DNA of 64,000 nt, from contig CM056573.1 of assembly GCA_029721435.1 (NCBI GenBank), positions 151,053,947 through 151,117,946 of the forward strand, written 5' to 3'. Shown one piece after another: positions 21,276 through 33,317 of this stretch. The stretch's first letter is position 1, and the number at the start of each line of letters is the position of its first letter. Under the pieces are notes generated by a model that had not been told where the DNA came from, ran no database searches, and saw only the letters and a list, made by a program, of their open reading frames with translations. The position numbers and the translations under genes are program-made. Origin of the DNA: Gymnothorax reevesii. Its lineage: Eukaryota > Chordata > Actinopteri > Anguilliformes > Muraenidae.

Positions 21276-22372
21276 GAATGTTTGCGCTACCTGCTAGTGC
21301 TAATAACGTGGTAAAACACACTGCTGCGTTATTAACATTAAACATGTGAATAGCTAATATGACCGTTAATATAAAATAGTCCAGAATCGGCTACCTGTAA
21401 AGATAAAGTATTATTTGATTCTGGCTAGGGTAAGAGTTATCCGCCAGCCTACGTTAGCGTTGCCTACATATCTGAAGTTATATTGCTGTAGGCTAATTAT
21501 TAACGCAAACATTTAGTTAATAACTGGCCATTAATTAATACATTAATTTATAACATATACCTTGATCAGAAATTATTGATGCCATTGATATAATAATTAC
21601 TCTTCTGCCAGCGGCACAACCTGTCAAGCAGGCAATTTAATCAGAACTCTCACTGCAGTAATGGCGCTGCCACAAGATGGCGGTGTCCACAAAGCTCTCG
21701 CCGGATTAGTCAATAGGTAGCGTTGTAAATCACACCAATGCATTTTGGCCCATAACATTCCATGCGTAAGTCAGAATTTTTTTTCCTTGTGTTCCCTGGG
21801 TGGAGCTAAGTCATGTGGTATAGGCCACACCCATTTCTGCCATGATGGATTTTTCGCAGTATCGTGATAAATTCGAAACCTACTTTTTCGAACTCGTCCT
21901 ACGACGTGCTGCCGAATTTCACAAAATTTAGCATCCAGCATCTGACAACCCTAAAAGCAAAAAGTTATTGAAGGAAATTTGATACGTTCATCCATTCCGA
22001 TTTCACATGCCATCAAAGTTCCTTGATTTCCGGTGTCTTGCACAAACGGCATCATAACTCTTCTTAACGATGACCTACTGATGCTACCACGTGAAAGTGC
22101 ATTTCAATTGAGCTATCGGGGACGCTTGCTCAGAACCTTACTAACACTTTCATACACTGCAACCTATGGTCATTTCAGGAGTCCGTCACTGTATTTTTTC
22201 TAAAATATGAAAATATTATGTCAAATTCATTGACATAACGCAGGGAACTTTTCGTGTCTCGCATTGTTATGTTGTTATGTACAAAACCCAAAACCAGTGA
22301 AGTTGGCACGTTATGTAAATCGTAGATAAAAACAGAATACAATGATTTGCAAATCCTTTTCAACTTATATTC

Positions 22373-23352
22373 TCTCTGCTGTGAACATCGCTGCAGTGAC
22401 CCAGACCTGCAGGTTCTTCCTCTTCAACATCCGTAGAATCTGGCCCTTCCTCACCAGCTACTCAACGCAGCTCCCAGTCCAAGCGCTGATCCTCTCCCGC
22501 CTGGACTACTGCAACGCCCTCCTCGCCGGCCTCCCAGCATCGGCCATCAGACCCCTGCAGCTCATCCAGAACACTGCAGCTCGCCTGGTCCCCAACCTCC
22601 CAAGACACTCCCACATCACTCCCCTGCTCACAAAGCTCCACTGGCTCCCTGTTGCTGCTCGCATCAAATTCAAGACTTTGGTGCTAGCCTATCAGGGAGT
22701 CAACAAGACTGCTCCAGCCTACATCCAGAGACTGTTCAGATCCTACACCCCTGCCAGAGCACTCCGCTCTGCTACTTCTGGTCGCCTGGCTCCTCCCCCT
22801 CTCCGCTCCTCCCTTTCACGCTCAAGGCTGCTGTCTGTCCTGGCACCTCGTTGGTGGAATGATCTACCTATCGAGGTCAGAACGGCAGAATCCTTGAGCA
22901 TCTTCAAGCGCCGCCTGAAAACCCACCTCTTCAGGCTCCACCTCTCCCCTACTCCACTGCCTTGATTCCTGTCCCTACATCCTTTTGATTTGTTGCACTT
23001 TATTCTGTTTACTTCCTGACTGTATCACTTGATTTGGTTTCCCTTCATTTTGTTGCACTCTTGTCAGTTTACTTGATTTTCCTGCCCCTTTGTTGCACTT
23101 GACCTATTGCACTTATTTTATTGCTCTTTGTTGCACTTGCCTCTGCACTTGTTGCCATTTTGTTCACTTGCCTTTGACCTTGCCTTTTTGTTAATAGTCT
23201 AGATCTGTAACAATGGAACGTGTTCTGTCACTTACTGTTAGCACTTTTACTTGTCTCCTAGGAGGTCTGCACTTTTGTACTGTTCTTATGCACTTTTGTA
23301 CGTCGCTCTGGATAAGAGCGTCTGCTAAGTACCTGTAATGTAATGTAATGTA
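22373..23352 (+). mobile_element. 5'-truncated L2-like LINE nested in Tc1 copy 1
   Basis: The 980-bp insert is flanked by ATATTC on both sides (22367-22372 and 23353-23358). The open frame to 22965 reads the LINE C-terminal region: LSRLDYCNALLAGLP, LIQNTAARLVPNLPR, LHWLPVAARIKFKTLVLAYQ and APRWWNDLPIEVR, then FKRRLKTHLF. The 3' end has GTCGCTCTGGATAAGAGCG, TCTGCTAA and a (TGTAA)n tail, which is the known 3' end of fish L2-clade LINEs. The 5' end is truncated, as usual for target-primed insertion. Confidence 0.9.
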
Positions 23353-23486
23353 ATATTCAATTGAATACACTGCAAAGACAAGATGTTTAATGTTCAAACT
23401 GAGAAACCTTTTTTTTTTGCAAATAATCATTAACTTAGAATTTAAAGGCAGCAACACATTGCAAAAAAGTTGGCACAGGGGCCTTT

Positions 23487-24533
23487 TTACCACTGTGTTA
23501 CATCGCCTTTCCTTTTAACAACACTCAGTAAACGTTCGGGAACTGAGGAGACCAATTTTTTAAGCTTTTCAGGTGGAACTCTTTCCCATTCTTGCTTGAT
23601 GTACAGCTTAAGTTGTTCAACAGTCCGGGGTCTTCGTTGTCGTATTTTACGCTTCATAATGCGCCACGAATTTTCAATGGGAGACAGGTCTGGACTACAG
23701 GCAGGCAAGTCTAATACCCGCACTCTTTTACTACGGAGCCATGCTGTTGTAACACGTGCCGAATGTGGCTTGGCATTGTCTTGCTGAAATAAGCAGGGGC
23801 GTCCATGAAAAAGACGTTGCTTGGATGGCAACATATGTTGCTCCAAAACCTGTATGTACCTTTCAGCATTAATGGTGCCTTCACATATGTGTAAGTTGCC
23901 CATGCCTTGGGCACTAATACACCCCCATACCATCACAGATGCTGGCTTTTGAACTTTGCGCCTATAACAGTCCGGATGGTTCTTTTCCTCTTTGGTCCGG
24001 AGGACACGACGTCCACAGTTTCCAAAAACAATTTGAAAAGTGGACTCGTCAGACCACAGAACACTTTTCCACTTCGCATCAGTCCATCTTAGATGAGCTT
24101 GGACCCAGCGAAGCCGGTGGCGTTTCTGGGTGCTGTTGATAAATGGCTTTCGCTTTGCATTGTAGAGTTTTAACTTGCACTTGCAGATGTAGCGACGAAC
24201 TGTTGTTACTGACAGTGGTTTTCAGAAGTGTTCCTGAGCCCATGTGGTGATATCCTTTACACACTGATGTCGGTTTTTGATGCAGTACCGCCTGAGGGAT
24301 CGAAGGTCACGGGCATTCAATGTTGGTTTTTGGCCTTGTCGCTTACGTGCAGTGATTTCTCCAGATTTTCTGAACCTTTTGACAATATTACGGACTGTAG
24401 ATGATGAAATCCCTAAATTTTTTGCAATAGCTCTTTGAGGAATGTTGTTTTTAAACTGTTCGACAATCAGCTCACGCATTTGTTCACTAAGCGGTGACCC
24501 TCGCCCCATCCTTGTTTGTGAATGACTGAGCAT
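23487..24533 (-). pseudogene. Tc1-like transposase, one in-frame stop
   Basis: From MGRGSPLSEQ (24509) the minus strand reads a paired-like helix-turn-helix domain (RAIAKNLGISSSTVRNIVKR, then GQKPTLNARDLRSLRRY) and the catalytic domain: WSDESTFQ (first Asp), FQQDNAKPH (second Asp) and DLSPIENSW (Glu), the last two separated by 34 residues. The product would be about 340 residues, normal for the family. A single TGA at 24219-24221 replaces an Arg codon after TWAQEHF. The frame is otherwise continuous from 24533 to 23487. It catalyses cut-and-paste transposition at TA sites. The start could also be MLSHSQ at 24533. Confidence 0.9.
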
Positions 24534-24884
24534 TTCAGGGAAGCTGCTTTAATACCCAATCATGGCACCCACCTGTTCCCAATTAATCCGTTCACCTGTG
24601 GGATGTTCCAAATTAGTGTTTGATGAGCATTTCTCAACTCTCTCAGTCTTTTTTGCCACTTGTGCCAGCTTTTTTGAAACATGTTGCAGGCATCAAATTC
24701 CAAATGAGCTTATATTTGCAAAAAATTACAAAGTTTCCCTGTTCGAACATTAAGTAACTTCTCTTTGCAGTGTATTCAATTGAATATAGGTTGAAAAGGA
24801 TTTGCAAATCATTGCATTCCGTTTTTATTTATGATTTAGACAATGTGCCAACTTCACTGGTTTTGGGTTTTGTATAAGTATTTT

Positions 24885-25505
24885 GTGTACTGGTTCTGGC
24901 CTCTCTGCATAGGCCTCCAGCCTCTCTGCATTGGCTTCCTGTTCGCCTCAGGATTGATTTTAAGATTTTGATGTATGTCTTTTAGATATTGAATAGCCTG
25001 GCTCCCCAGTATTTAGTTGAACTCATCAATTGTCACACATCAGCTAGAGCACTGAGGTCATCAAATAAGTTGATTTTAGATATTTCGATATCTAGACTCT
25101 AAACTAATGGTGACCAAGCCTTCGCAGTGGCTGCCCCTAAATTGTGGAACAGCTCACCATTGTACATTAGATCTGCCCAGACTCTCGATATGTTTAAGTC
25201 ATTATTGAAGACCCATCTCTTCTCGTTGGCTTTTGATTCATGTTGAGCCGAACATTGCCGATAAATGGGCGGTTTTATTGATTTTTGTGTTTACTGTCCA
25301 TGTTACCTTGTTGTCTATTGTTACACTTTAAAGTTTTGTGTACTGTGCTCTCTAATATTGTTTTTGTTGTTGTTGTAGTTTTTCCCGTGCCTATAGTTGT
25401 ATTTTAATTTTTTAGTGCTTTCTAGTTTGTACAGCACTTTGGCAGACTTCGGTTGTTTAAATGTGCTATATAAATAAATTTGACCCTTGACCCGTGACCC
25501 CTGAC
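24885..25505 (+). pseudogene. L2-like LINE 3' fragment, degenerate
   Basis: Directly after Tc1 copy 1, the plus strand reads LHWLPVRLRIDFKI-like text, LAPQYLVELIN, SARALRSSN, FAVAAPKLWNSSPLYIRSA and LLKTHLFSLAF with stops. The end ATGTGCTATATAAATAAATT followed by TTGACCC-type repeats is the usual 3' end of this LINE group. It is a different subfamily from the nested LINE at 22.4 kb. Confidence 0.7.
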
Positions 25506-28231
25506 CCTGTATATCATTTGTAAATTGAGATTTGTTACATGCTGTTTTGCCGGTCAGCTATTTATTTTGTTCATCAGCACCCTCTGTTTGGGTTTCTAAT
25601 TCAAAGCCTGTAAGTACAGAATTACCAGGGCCCCAGGGGTTAGCTTAAGTTCGAAGCACTAGGGGTTCAGGGGGCCTCACATTGTAAGCACTAAGGGGCC
25701 CAGGGGCCTGACATTGCCGAGACTGTGGATTAGGGCGCCCAGTTGTTAGCTCATGCTATAAGTAGCCATAAATCAGTTAATGAGTTGTGTACTGAGGACC
25801 ATGGCATTCAACTTCCTATAGAAGTCTTTGGCCTCACGTCACACGTGGGAGTTCGAGGCTCTGGGGCACTGGCCCTATCCAGCCTTAACTGTTCCTCCAC
25901 GAATGCAAATACATACTGTAAACAATTAATACTAGAAACTCACTTGGTAAAGATAATTCAAATGACAATTCTGCTTTTGAATCAAACTGAATAGAAAACT
26001 ATGGATGTATAACGGTCAATTATTTTTAAGGGTAAATTGGCCACATCAAAGAGTTTCCTGTGGCAGACTAAAGCACTATGGCTCACATACAATGAATTTT
26101 TCAGTCAGATTCCTTGCAGCCGAACAGGCTGTTTGGTTTGCTGATTGCGGAACAGCTAACCTCAAGTGATGAAAAGAGGAGATAGAACTGCTGACATGCA
26201 TGCCAGTGATAAAGGCAATGCCAACCCGACTCATGCAGTGGCCCTTGTACATTCCAAGATATTCTGTATTTCCACAGAGATTACTCCCAGTACACACTGT
26301 ACCCTTCCCACTCATAGGGTTATCTCTATGCCGCGTGAAATACTGTGAATGCATGCAAAAGCACTTTCTTTTTCCAGCAGCAGAATAAACATAAACTGGG
26401 CCCTGAGAAAAAACATAGGCTATAGGCTCCCCCCCATGTCATGCACTCAAATTAATTGCTCACGACACAAATTTTTCCATAAAGCAATTTATCAACCATA
26501 GCCTACAATTGTATGTCAACTGCTAACCCAATACCCACACAACTGAAAATACATGCAAATACAATTGTGGCAAATTAACAACATCAAGATTTGAGTTGAA
26601 ATGTTACAGACAGCATAGCACACCTCAGCAGTATTACAGCAACTGGAAATACAGTTGCTTGTAAAACTTCCACCTAGGAATCTTCATTATCGCGTGTTGT
26701 AGTTAATCAAAAACCAGAGAGTAACCTAATGCTACAACTATAACAGTATTAATAGCCCAAAACAAGAATAACAACAGAAGCAATATAATAGGTGCAGCTT
26801 AGCTAGCAACTCATCGCATTGGCATTGGCAAACAATGAGCCTTCCACACAGCAAAATCATTCACAAATTGTCTATGGTCCAACTTTGTGTCTCGTCTGCA
26901 ATCTGTAGACATTATTGCCAATCCAGACAGCCTATCCAGGCCCAAGGTGCTCACTGGATATTTTTTTACTTAATTTAAGAGAGTTAACTTTGAGCTGTTA
27001 AATGAAGACTTGAAGGGTCAAAGACAGTAGAAATGCTGGGTACACCTCTGTTAGTGCGGAGATCTCCACTGGATGTTCAGTTTAATGTCAGCCATTCCCT
27101 TTATATTTCTACTAGACACTTTTGTTCTCCGAGTTTACGCAAAATGGTGGTTATGTCAAGTTTTCATGGCCTGGATCACGTAGTATCAATTAGCATAAAT
27201 TATGTCTGGCATGTAATAGACTTTTTTGGTACATATATCAATTTAAATAATAATGTGTGTGTAGAAGCAGTGTATTTTCACTTATATGTATACATTGACT
27301 TTGTTCCTTGGAGTCCATCAACCGCTCTAACAGAGAAATGACCACAGGCATGTTTGCATGTGGGTGTGGTACACGAGTCTCTCAAGATTCAAAGACCCAC
27401 TCAGCACAACTTGAAGGGCCACTACTGTGCTTCACCTAAGCCACTTGGGGTACTAAGACCAGAGCATACACTACAAATCAGGGAACTGCATTTATAGTTT
27501 CTCTGGGGAGGTAGGACATTAGAATTACAGACTTGGGTGAAGTAAAATTAATGTACTTTCGTACAACAGTCTAAAGGATTTATTTGTACTCACAAAGGGT
27601 TTCTTATCCACTTACATCAACAGCATCCCTCAACAGCCTAAACTCCAACGAGACTCTCATTTGCATTCAAACGCACTGCTGTTTTGACTTAGAGTGCAAA
27701 TCCGAAATCGAAACACACATTGGGATATTTGCAAAGCAAGCTCACCGATGATTGTGCAGTTTGCACAATGCTGAGCAAACAGGCTTCTGAAAACAGACCA
27801 GGGTTGAAAACAGACCAGGGGCCACCACCGCTGTGGGTGCTGGCTTTTGATCCAGCCATGCAGTAACGCTGGATTCTACTCGTCAACCTCTAGAGACTTG
27901 GCTGAAGAACTTTACTAGTAGAATAGGGTGCATAACTGCATGGTTGGTACTACATCCAGCACCCATACCAGCCCTCTCCGGGTAAGTTTGAATACCCCTG
28001 ACTGAAATGAAACCCACAAATTCATGAGGACTCCATATTTTCAGTAAATTTATCCCAACCTGTACTCCAACCATATGCTCAAATAGGTTGATTATTCTCA
28101 ATCCTCTAATTTATGACCCATAGGTGCGTTTCCTAAAATTGCGCCCCTACTGGCAGCAAGAAGGTACTGCTAGAGTTACAGTTTCAGTTCCAGATACAGT
28201 TTCAGTCATATTTACCCTTAAAGTAACGGTT
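25506..28231. other. Intergenic DNA, no gene seen
   Basis: No frame shows family features. A GGGGCCCAGGGG-type imperfect repeat lies at 25625-25715. The rest is AT-rich single-copy-looking DNA. Confidence 0.5.
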
Positions 28232-28290
28232 TGGGTAAGGATTAGGGTTGGGGTTAGGGTTAGGGTTAGGATTAGGATTAAGTTTAGGTT
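28232..28290 (+). repeat. Interstitial telomere-like (TTAGGG)n tract
   Basis: Perfect TTAGGG units at the core (28250-28268) are surrounded by variants (GGTTAGG, GATTAGG, GTTTAGG) over about 58 bases. Confidence 0.8.
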
Positions 28291-28509
28291 ACGGATTTAC
28301 TGACAATGACGCTGATGATGGAAACAAGATTGAAGTTGTTTAAATGATGGCTAGAGGTCGCTTAACTCCGAAACGTAACTTTAGGTCATAATAAGCTGTT
28401 TGACAAATGACCTTTACGGGGATATTTTGTTGGCGGACAGGCTCATTTATCAAGATGGCACAGGGTGGTGCAGAACGAACGGGGCTCTGCATCAATGTTT
28501 TAACATATA

Positions 28510-30195
28510 AATGATCACTTTATGCAATTTCAGTATAATGGTGATGTGTAATACTTTTTACTCACCATGTCAAAGTAATGCCGCATGCACAATTATACCA
28601 GGACTTGTGTTTGTATTTTTGTTATCAATTGTTTTTGTTGTTTTCCGTGGTCTGTGTGCCTGGTTAGTTAATTTTAGGTTTTTATTATTTTGGTATGTCA
28701 GTTTTTAGTCCATGTCTTAGTGTTCACATTTCATTCCTCTCCCGTGTTAGTCCAATCCACGTTTTACCCATGTACAGTCTTTGCTTTCTCCCCGGTCGCG
28801 TCATTGTTGGTAGCAGTTTCTGTCTTAATTGATTGTGGCACTGTTTTGGGTGATTTAATGGATTCTGGGTTTCATCCTTCCTTCCCTTCTCGTTTGCTAG
28901 TTTCCTCTTGCTTTCCTATATTTACTAACAATTACGAACAGTTTGTTGTTTTCTCTAAAATTACTAACCACTACTAACATTGTATATAATACTAATCTAC
29001 TAACGAGCACCTGGGATTGTATGGCTGCACTTACTAATTGACTAATTATCTCTCAGCGGTCGCCCTGTTCTTGTCTCCGCCCCTTGCTTTTCTATTCACT
29101 GGCTTTGCTAAATTTTCTGCAGACCCTCTGCATTCTTATCTATTCTGGCTCTTATTCTGTACACTTAGGAGTCTTTTTACCCAGTTTATTTATCCCATCT
29201 TTGGGATTGTCTTGTGATCCTCTTCTGTGTGTTAATGTTTATCTGTTTCATGTAATTATGTTTCCCTTATGTTCCACCCTTTGTTAATTATATTAAGTTC
29301 CTGCACCTGTGTCTGTCCATGCCCCCTACCTTATATCTGTCAGCCTCAAGCAAGCCAGTTCAGATCTGACTTCACTCGCTCCCACTCCCGCTCCCATCAC
29401 TACACCCAGCCCTGTGCACTATCCTCTGGTCCCCACACTTCTTCTCTGTGTTCCAGTCAGCCGCTTACCCAGCCCAGCCTACCTTTCCTGCTGCTCAGCC
29501 CCTGGTGCCCTTGTCCTCCAGAGCCCAGGGTGCCTGTCTCCTTCGCCGTCTCCAGAGCCCAGGGTGCCTGTCTCCTTCGCCGTCTCCAGAGCCCAGGGTG
29601 CCTGTCTGCTTCGCCGTCTCCAGAGCCCAGTGTGCATGTCTCCAGAGCCCAATGTGCCTGTCTCCTTCGCAGGCTTCCCAGCCAACGTTCCTGCCGTCTT
29701 GTCTGTCCCCCTCCTGATGTTCTCTCTTACCCTTCTCCCGGCCAGCTGTGCTATCCAAGTTAGCCATCTGCCAGCTGTGCCCACTGTCTTGTCTTGTGCC
29801 TGCCCTAGACCCTGCTTCCCAGTATCCCCTAGCTCCAGTTCCCTAGTGTCCCCTTTCAGAGTCTGCCCCTTCCGAGTGTTTCCCTAGCTCCCCTTCCTGA
29901 ATTGTCCCGAGTGTCCCTAGTCTGACCATTGCAGTTCAGTTTTTGGATTCCTTAGTTCTCCCCTTTCAGTGTAGTTGCATGATGGTTATGTTGGCCTGTG
30001 TGCCCCGTTTTTTCCCCCCTTCGCTGGTTTTCTGTTTGTTTAATAAATTATTATTTTTGGATCCCCGCTCCTGGCGTCTCTCCCCTATTTGTCTCTCCCA
30101 GTTCCGAGTGTTCCGAGTTCAGTTCCAAGTCTTGTTTCCGAGTTTTCCAAGTTCCCAGTGCCTCCTAGTGTTTCCCTCCCCAAATCCTTAACAGT
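28510..30195 (+). repeat. LTR-like, T- and C-rich dispersed block with AATAAATT signal
   Basis: Pyrimidine-rich text with many TACTAAC words (28925-29040) and, near 30043-30085, AATAAATTATT followed by CCCCGCTCCTGGCGTCT. A very similar signal, AATAAATCC then CCCCGCTTCTGGTGTCT, occurs at 60853-60885 in a block of like composition. This fits the R-U5 end of an LTR family, but no coding region or matching partner LTR is visible. Confidence 0.35.
29521..29680 (+). repeat. 34-bp minisatellite
   Basis: Three near-identical 34-bp units (starting 29521, 29555, 29589, each beginning GAGCCCAGGGTGCCTGTCTC), then a 22-bp partial unit and a diverged one. Since 34 is one more than a multiple of three, all frames stay open through it. 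The proline/serine-rich frames on both strands over this region are therefore artefacts and I do not call them genes. Confidence 0.9.
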
Positions 30196-30429
30196 TTTAT
30201 TTTAAAGAGGGTAAAGCAGCATACAAACAAAACAAAGTATACACATGAATGCACCCTTTAAGACCACAATAAAGTTAACCCTTCAACCCAACCATTTGGC
30301 AATTAGGACCCTCCCATCCCCAGACAGTTCTACATTACCAGGTACATAGATTAACGCTATCAACAAAATACAATAACATAAATTACAACGCCATACTGAT
30401 ACATACTTAAGACAACAGTTGTTAATCAT

Positions 30430-31860
30430 CAGTGGCTGCTAAAGCCCATGCTTGAACAGTCCTTTCTCTAGCCCCATGTATTCTCCATATTGATTGTTCC
30501 ATGTGTCGTATGTCCAGAAAAGATAGAAGCCATTGTGTATGGGTAATGGAATGAGGTGGATTCCATCTTAGGGCCAACATTTTTTTTGCTGCCGTAATAC
30601 CTGTAAGTGAAACATGTATAACTTGGTGGCCGTCAGATTGAGTGATGAGTTAATGTCAGTAACCTGGGACAACAGGGTATAAGCACCCCCAGTAAATCAG
30701 ACAGGGTGAAGGATATTAATTTCCAGAATGAGAACCTGGACACTCCCAGTGCATATGCATGAACATGCCCTCTAGGCCCAGAGTGCAAAGATTGCAAACT
30801 CCGTTTTCTGGGAGTGAGGTAAAGTCTACTTAAAAAATTGAAATGGATGAGTTTGAGATTGAGGTTTTTAGATTTGCAGTCCAAGTTGTCCTGGACAGTT
30901 GAGCAAACCACCTCACCACCAAGTTTATCAATATCTCTTTCCCGCACCTGAGGAATAGCAGGGGCACTACAAAGGCCGTTCAATAGCAAGATATAGAGTT
31001 TAGAGACCACGCCACCTGTCTTAACACCTGCAGTTAACAAAATATGAAGGGAGCCCCCAGGGTACACCATAGGCATGCAGGAGGAACTGAGTTACAGGCA
31101 CAAGAAAAATGAAAAACCAGGTAAATTAAATTATATTCTGATATTCTTGATGTTTTTGTCACTCCATTGAGGAGATGAAAAAGGAACTCCTCCGGTAAGA
31201 AGAGTGAAATTGTGGAATGAGTCGCTTTCTCTACAAATTGCCAAGTTGATAAGAGAGGAGATTATGGGGCCCAGTTTAGATTTAGAATACTTAGAGGATA
31301 GTGTGGAGTATACCAAGTCTTGTAAACAGTGAGAAGAAGCCATATTTTTCTCTGTGGCCCACCATGAAACCAAGGATTCAAGTTTTAGCCAGACTGATGA
31401 TGGGCGCAGCACGTGACCAAAAATACATCCTAATATTTGGAACAGCTAGTCCACCAACTTGTCTGCCATGTTGCAGAGTTGAGAATTTGAGACGTGGGCG
31501 TTTGCCCCTCCAGGTGAATTTAGAAGTAAGACCACGTTGTTTATTACCTTGAAATGGAAAAAGAGGTTGAAAAAAATGTTCCCTGCAATGACCCTAGCCA
31601 ATAGGTTAGCATATAAAACTTTCGTCATTTTAATGAAAACTGGTCCCAAGCCACATCTATCTAGTACCATTCATAGATACTCCCATTCTAAATGGTCAAA
31701 AGCTTATTTGGCGTCTAATGAGAGAACTGTGCAGGAGAAGGGTATATCTTGGTAAAAGTAAAAGATATAAAGTTGTCTACTTATAATATCAGATGCCTGA
31801 TGTGTTTTGTTGAAACCTGATTGGTTATGATGCCTAAGATTGGTCATACTTGCTAGGGCG
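30430..31860 (-). pseudogene. L1/Tx1-like LINE fragment (RT and C-terminal domain)
   Basis: Minus strand pieces read, in order: QSGFNKTHQASD and VLSLDAK with AFDHLEWEYL (RT, stops inside), VLDRCGLGPVFIKMTKVLYA, then after a deletion LESLVSWWATEKN, then IPQVRERDIDKLGGE and HFNFLSRLYLTPRKR, LHSGPRGHVHAY, and finally NPPHSITHTQWLLSF. This is the layout of the L1-clade (Tx1/Swimmer-type) ORF2 C-terminal half in fish. The RT catalytic box itself is missing with the deleted part near 31430. Multiple stops and frameshifts; long dead. Confidence 0.7.
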
Positions 31861-31944
31861 CATTAACATCACTTGAGGCCCCTGGGCTACGGAACTGTAT
31901 GAGCTATCAGCTCTACATCTAAGGAGAGTCAAATTCAATCTGTG

Positions 31945-32236
31945 TTTAAGGTAACCAATTCATTCTTTGTCCTCAATTTTTTTTTTTTATTTTGCATAAT
32001 TTGCCAGACTGTTCCAATAAAAAGATTTGTGTGTAAGCTTTAATGTTGTCCTCGACCCCTAACAAGGATAAATTCCAGAGGAGCGCAATCACTCAACTGT
32101 TATGATCAGCCTTTGTGGCTGCTGGACCGTGGCCATTTTGATGTGCCTACTACTGAATATCTATGAGTGATTTGCATGGAAAGTCACATCAGATCAGTCA
32201 TCAGATTCGACTGCCAGTAAATGCAGTAAATAAATT
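31945..32236 (+). repeat. Dispersed repeat B, copy 1
   Basis: From GGTAACCAATTCATTC through CTGTTCCAATAAAAAGATTT, AAGGATAAATTCC and GTGATTTGCATG to GTAAATAAATTA, this matches in reverse complement 49281-49537. No ORF. Family unknown to me. Confidence 0.75.
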
Positions 32237-33248
32237 ACTTTTAAAAGTTTAAGTTTGAAATGATATGAGATTGAGAATTTGATGCTGAGATTTGGGAACG
32301 TGAACGCTGATCCTGTGACTTGTGTATGTTTTTATGTGTGCACATGTGTTCATGCGAGTGTACACTAATCTGTAGACCTGGTGACGTGTCTGAAGAGGTT
32401 TAGACTTAGGACTGATGTGACTCAACATTGATCTTCATGTTCCCAGTTAAGTCATGCTGTGTTTTTGAAGGCGCTGTTGAAGCACTATCTTTGCTCATTT
32501 GTCTAAATTAGCCTTGATTGAGCAGTGAACTGTAAACCCTTGCGGATTAGATGCAAGCACATGGATGAAGGTTAAGATAACCTAACGGGCAGAAGGGATG
32601 TACTTCAAGCCATGTTTAGTTGTAATCAATACATTATTTGTACAATTAAGGACAGAACAACTACTCAAACAAGTAATCATGCTAAGTGCAAAAATGGCTT
32701 TCACAAATGATTATTGGGAATTAAGTAAAACTATATGAATCACATAATATTTATTTTCTTAGCGACAGCAGCCCTTCATCAAAACATTTATATCATACAA
32801 ATATGTTCAGAATATTACTTCAACACTTTATATTGAGATCTTTCAGGAAATCAGTTGTATAAATAAATAGTTCACCTAGACGATACATGTCTTCAAATCA
32901 TGAAATTAAGGAAATATATATTGTATAAAAATAGTTCCTCTACCCCGTGATACTTTGAACTGCCAATTTCCATCCAATAAAATTATAATTGGTGCTTAGG
33001 ATTTACACCACAAAAATAAATAAATAAATAAAAATAGGCAAGTGGCATGAATGAAGAATATGCGGCCTCAGAGAGCAGGATTTGGTCTTGATTCCTACAT
33101 TTGCTGGGCCATATTTTGCTAAATAAAATAACCTCAAAAACATGTTATAGTTCTTCCCCACCTATCTGAAGCCAAAAAAAGTATGGTTTTTGTTATCTGA
33201 AGAAAGGTGCACTTTGGCATGAAGAATGACAGGTCAACATGACACTCA

Positions 33249-33256
33249 TATAAATA
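33249..33256 (+). promoter_or_regulatory. TATA box of the apoc2-like gene
   Basis: TATAAATA followed by GGGG lies about 30 bases upstream of a short exon that ends at a consensus donor (33317|GTAAGC). Position and spacing fit a core promoter for the apolipoprotein gene downstream. Confidence 0.7.
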
Positions 33257-33279
33257 GGGGTTCGGTTACTGGTGCTCTT

Positions 33280-33317
33280 CACCAACTACTGGTCACGTTT
33301 CCTGGAAAGACGAGACG
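33280..33317 (+). other. apoc2: 5' UTR exon 1 of the apoc2-like gene
   Basis: A leader exon, start inferred from the TATA box, ending GAGACG|GTAAGC at 33317. The intron to 34050 (acceptor TTCACAG) joins it to the exon holding the start codon. A non-coding first exon is standard for vertebrate apolipoprotein genes. Confidence 0.6.

Larger units (their letters stand above)
20811..21718. mobile_element. 908-bp TIR element containing a THAP-domain exon
   Basis: ACCTATTGACTATTCCGGC at 20811-20829 is inverted at 21700-21718 with one mismatch in 19. Inside lie a 44-bp-arm hairpin (20917-20960 with 20986-21029) and a degenerate THAP exon (from 21067). THAP fingers are the DNA-binding domains of P-element and Kolobok-type transposases, so this is probably a deletion derivative of such a transposon. 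No catalytic region is seen. Confidence 0.65.
22280..24874 (-). mobile_element. Tc1-like (DD34E) transposon copy 1, with nested L2-like LINE
   Basis: Both ends are CAAAACCCAAAACCAGTGAA flanked by TA (22280-22281 and 24873-24874). The terminal inverted repeats are long, over 150 bp as judged from the second copy at 41.2 kb. They contain outer and inner copies of AAGTTGGCAC (near 22302 and 23468), resembling the IR/DR layout of Sleeping Beauty-type elements. The left repeat is split by a LINE at 22373-23352. The transposase is on the minus strand. Confidence 0.9.

Noticed and set aside
29269..29887. Pro/Ser-rich open frames of 89-192 codons on both strands
   Set aside because: They run through a 34-bp minisatellite whose period keeps every frame open; no start context, splice sites or family features.
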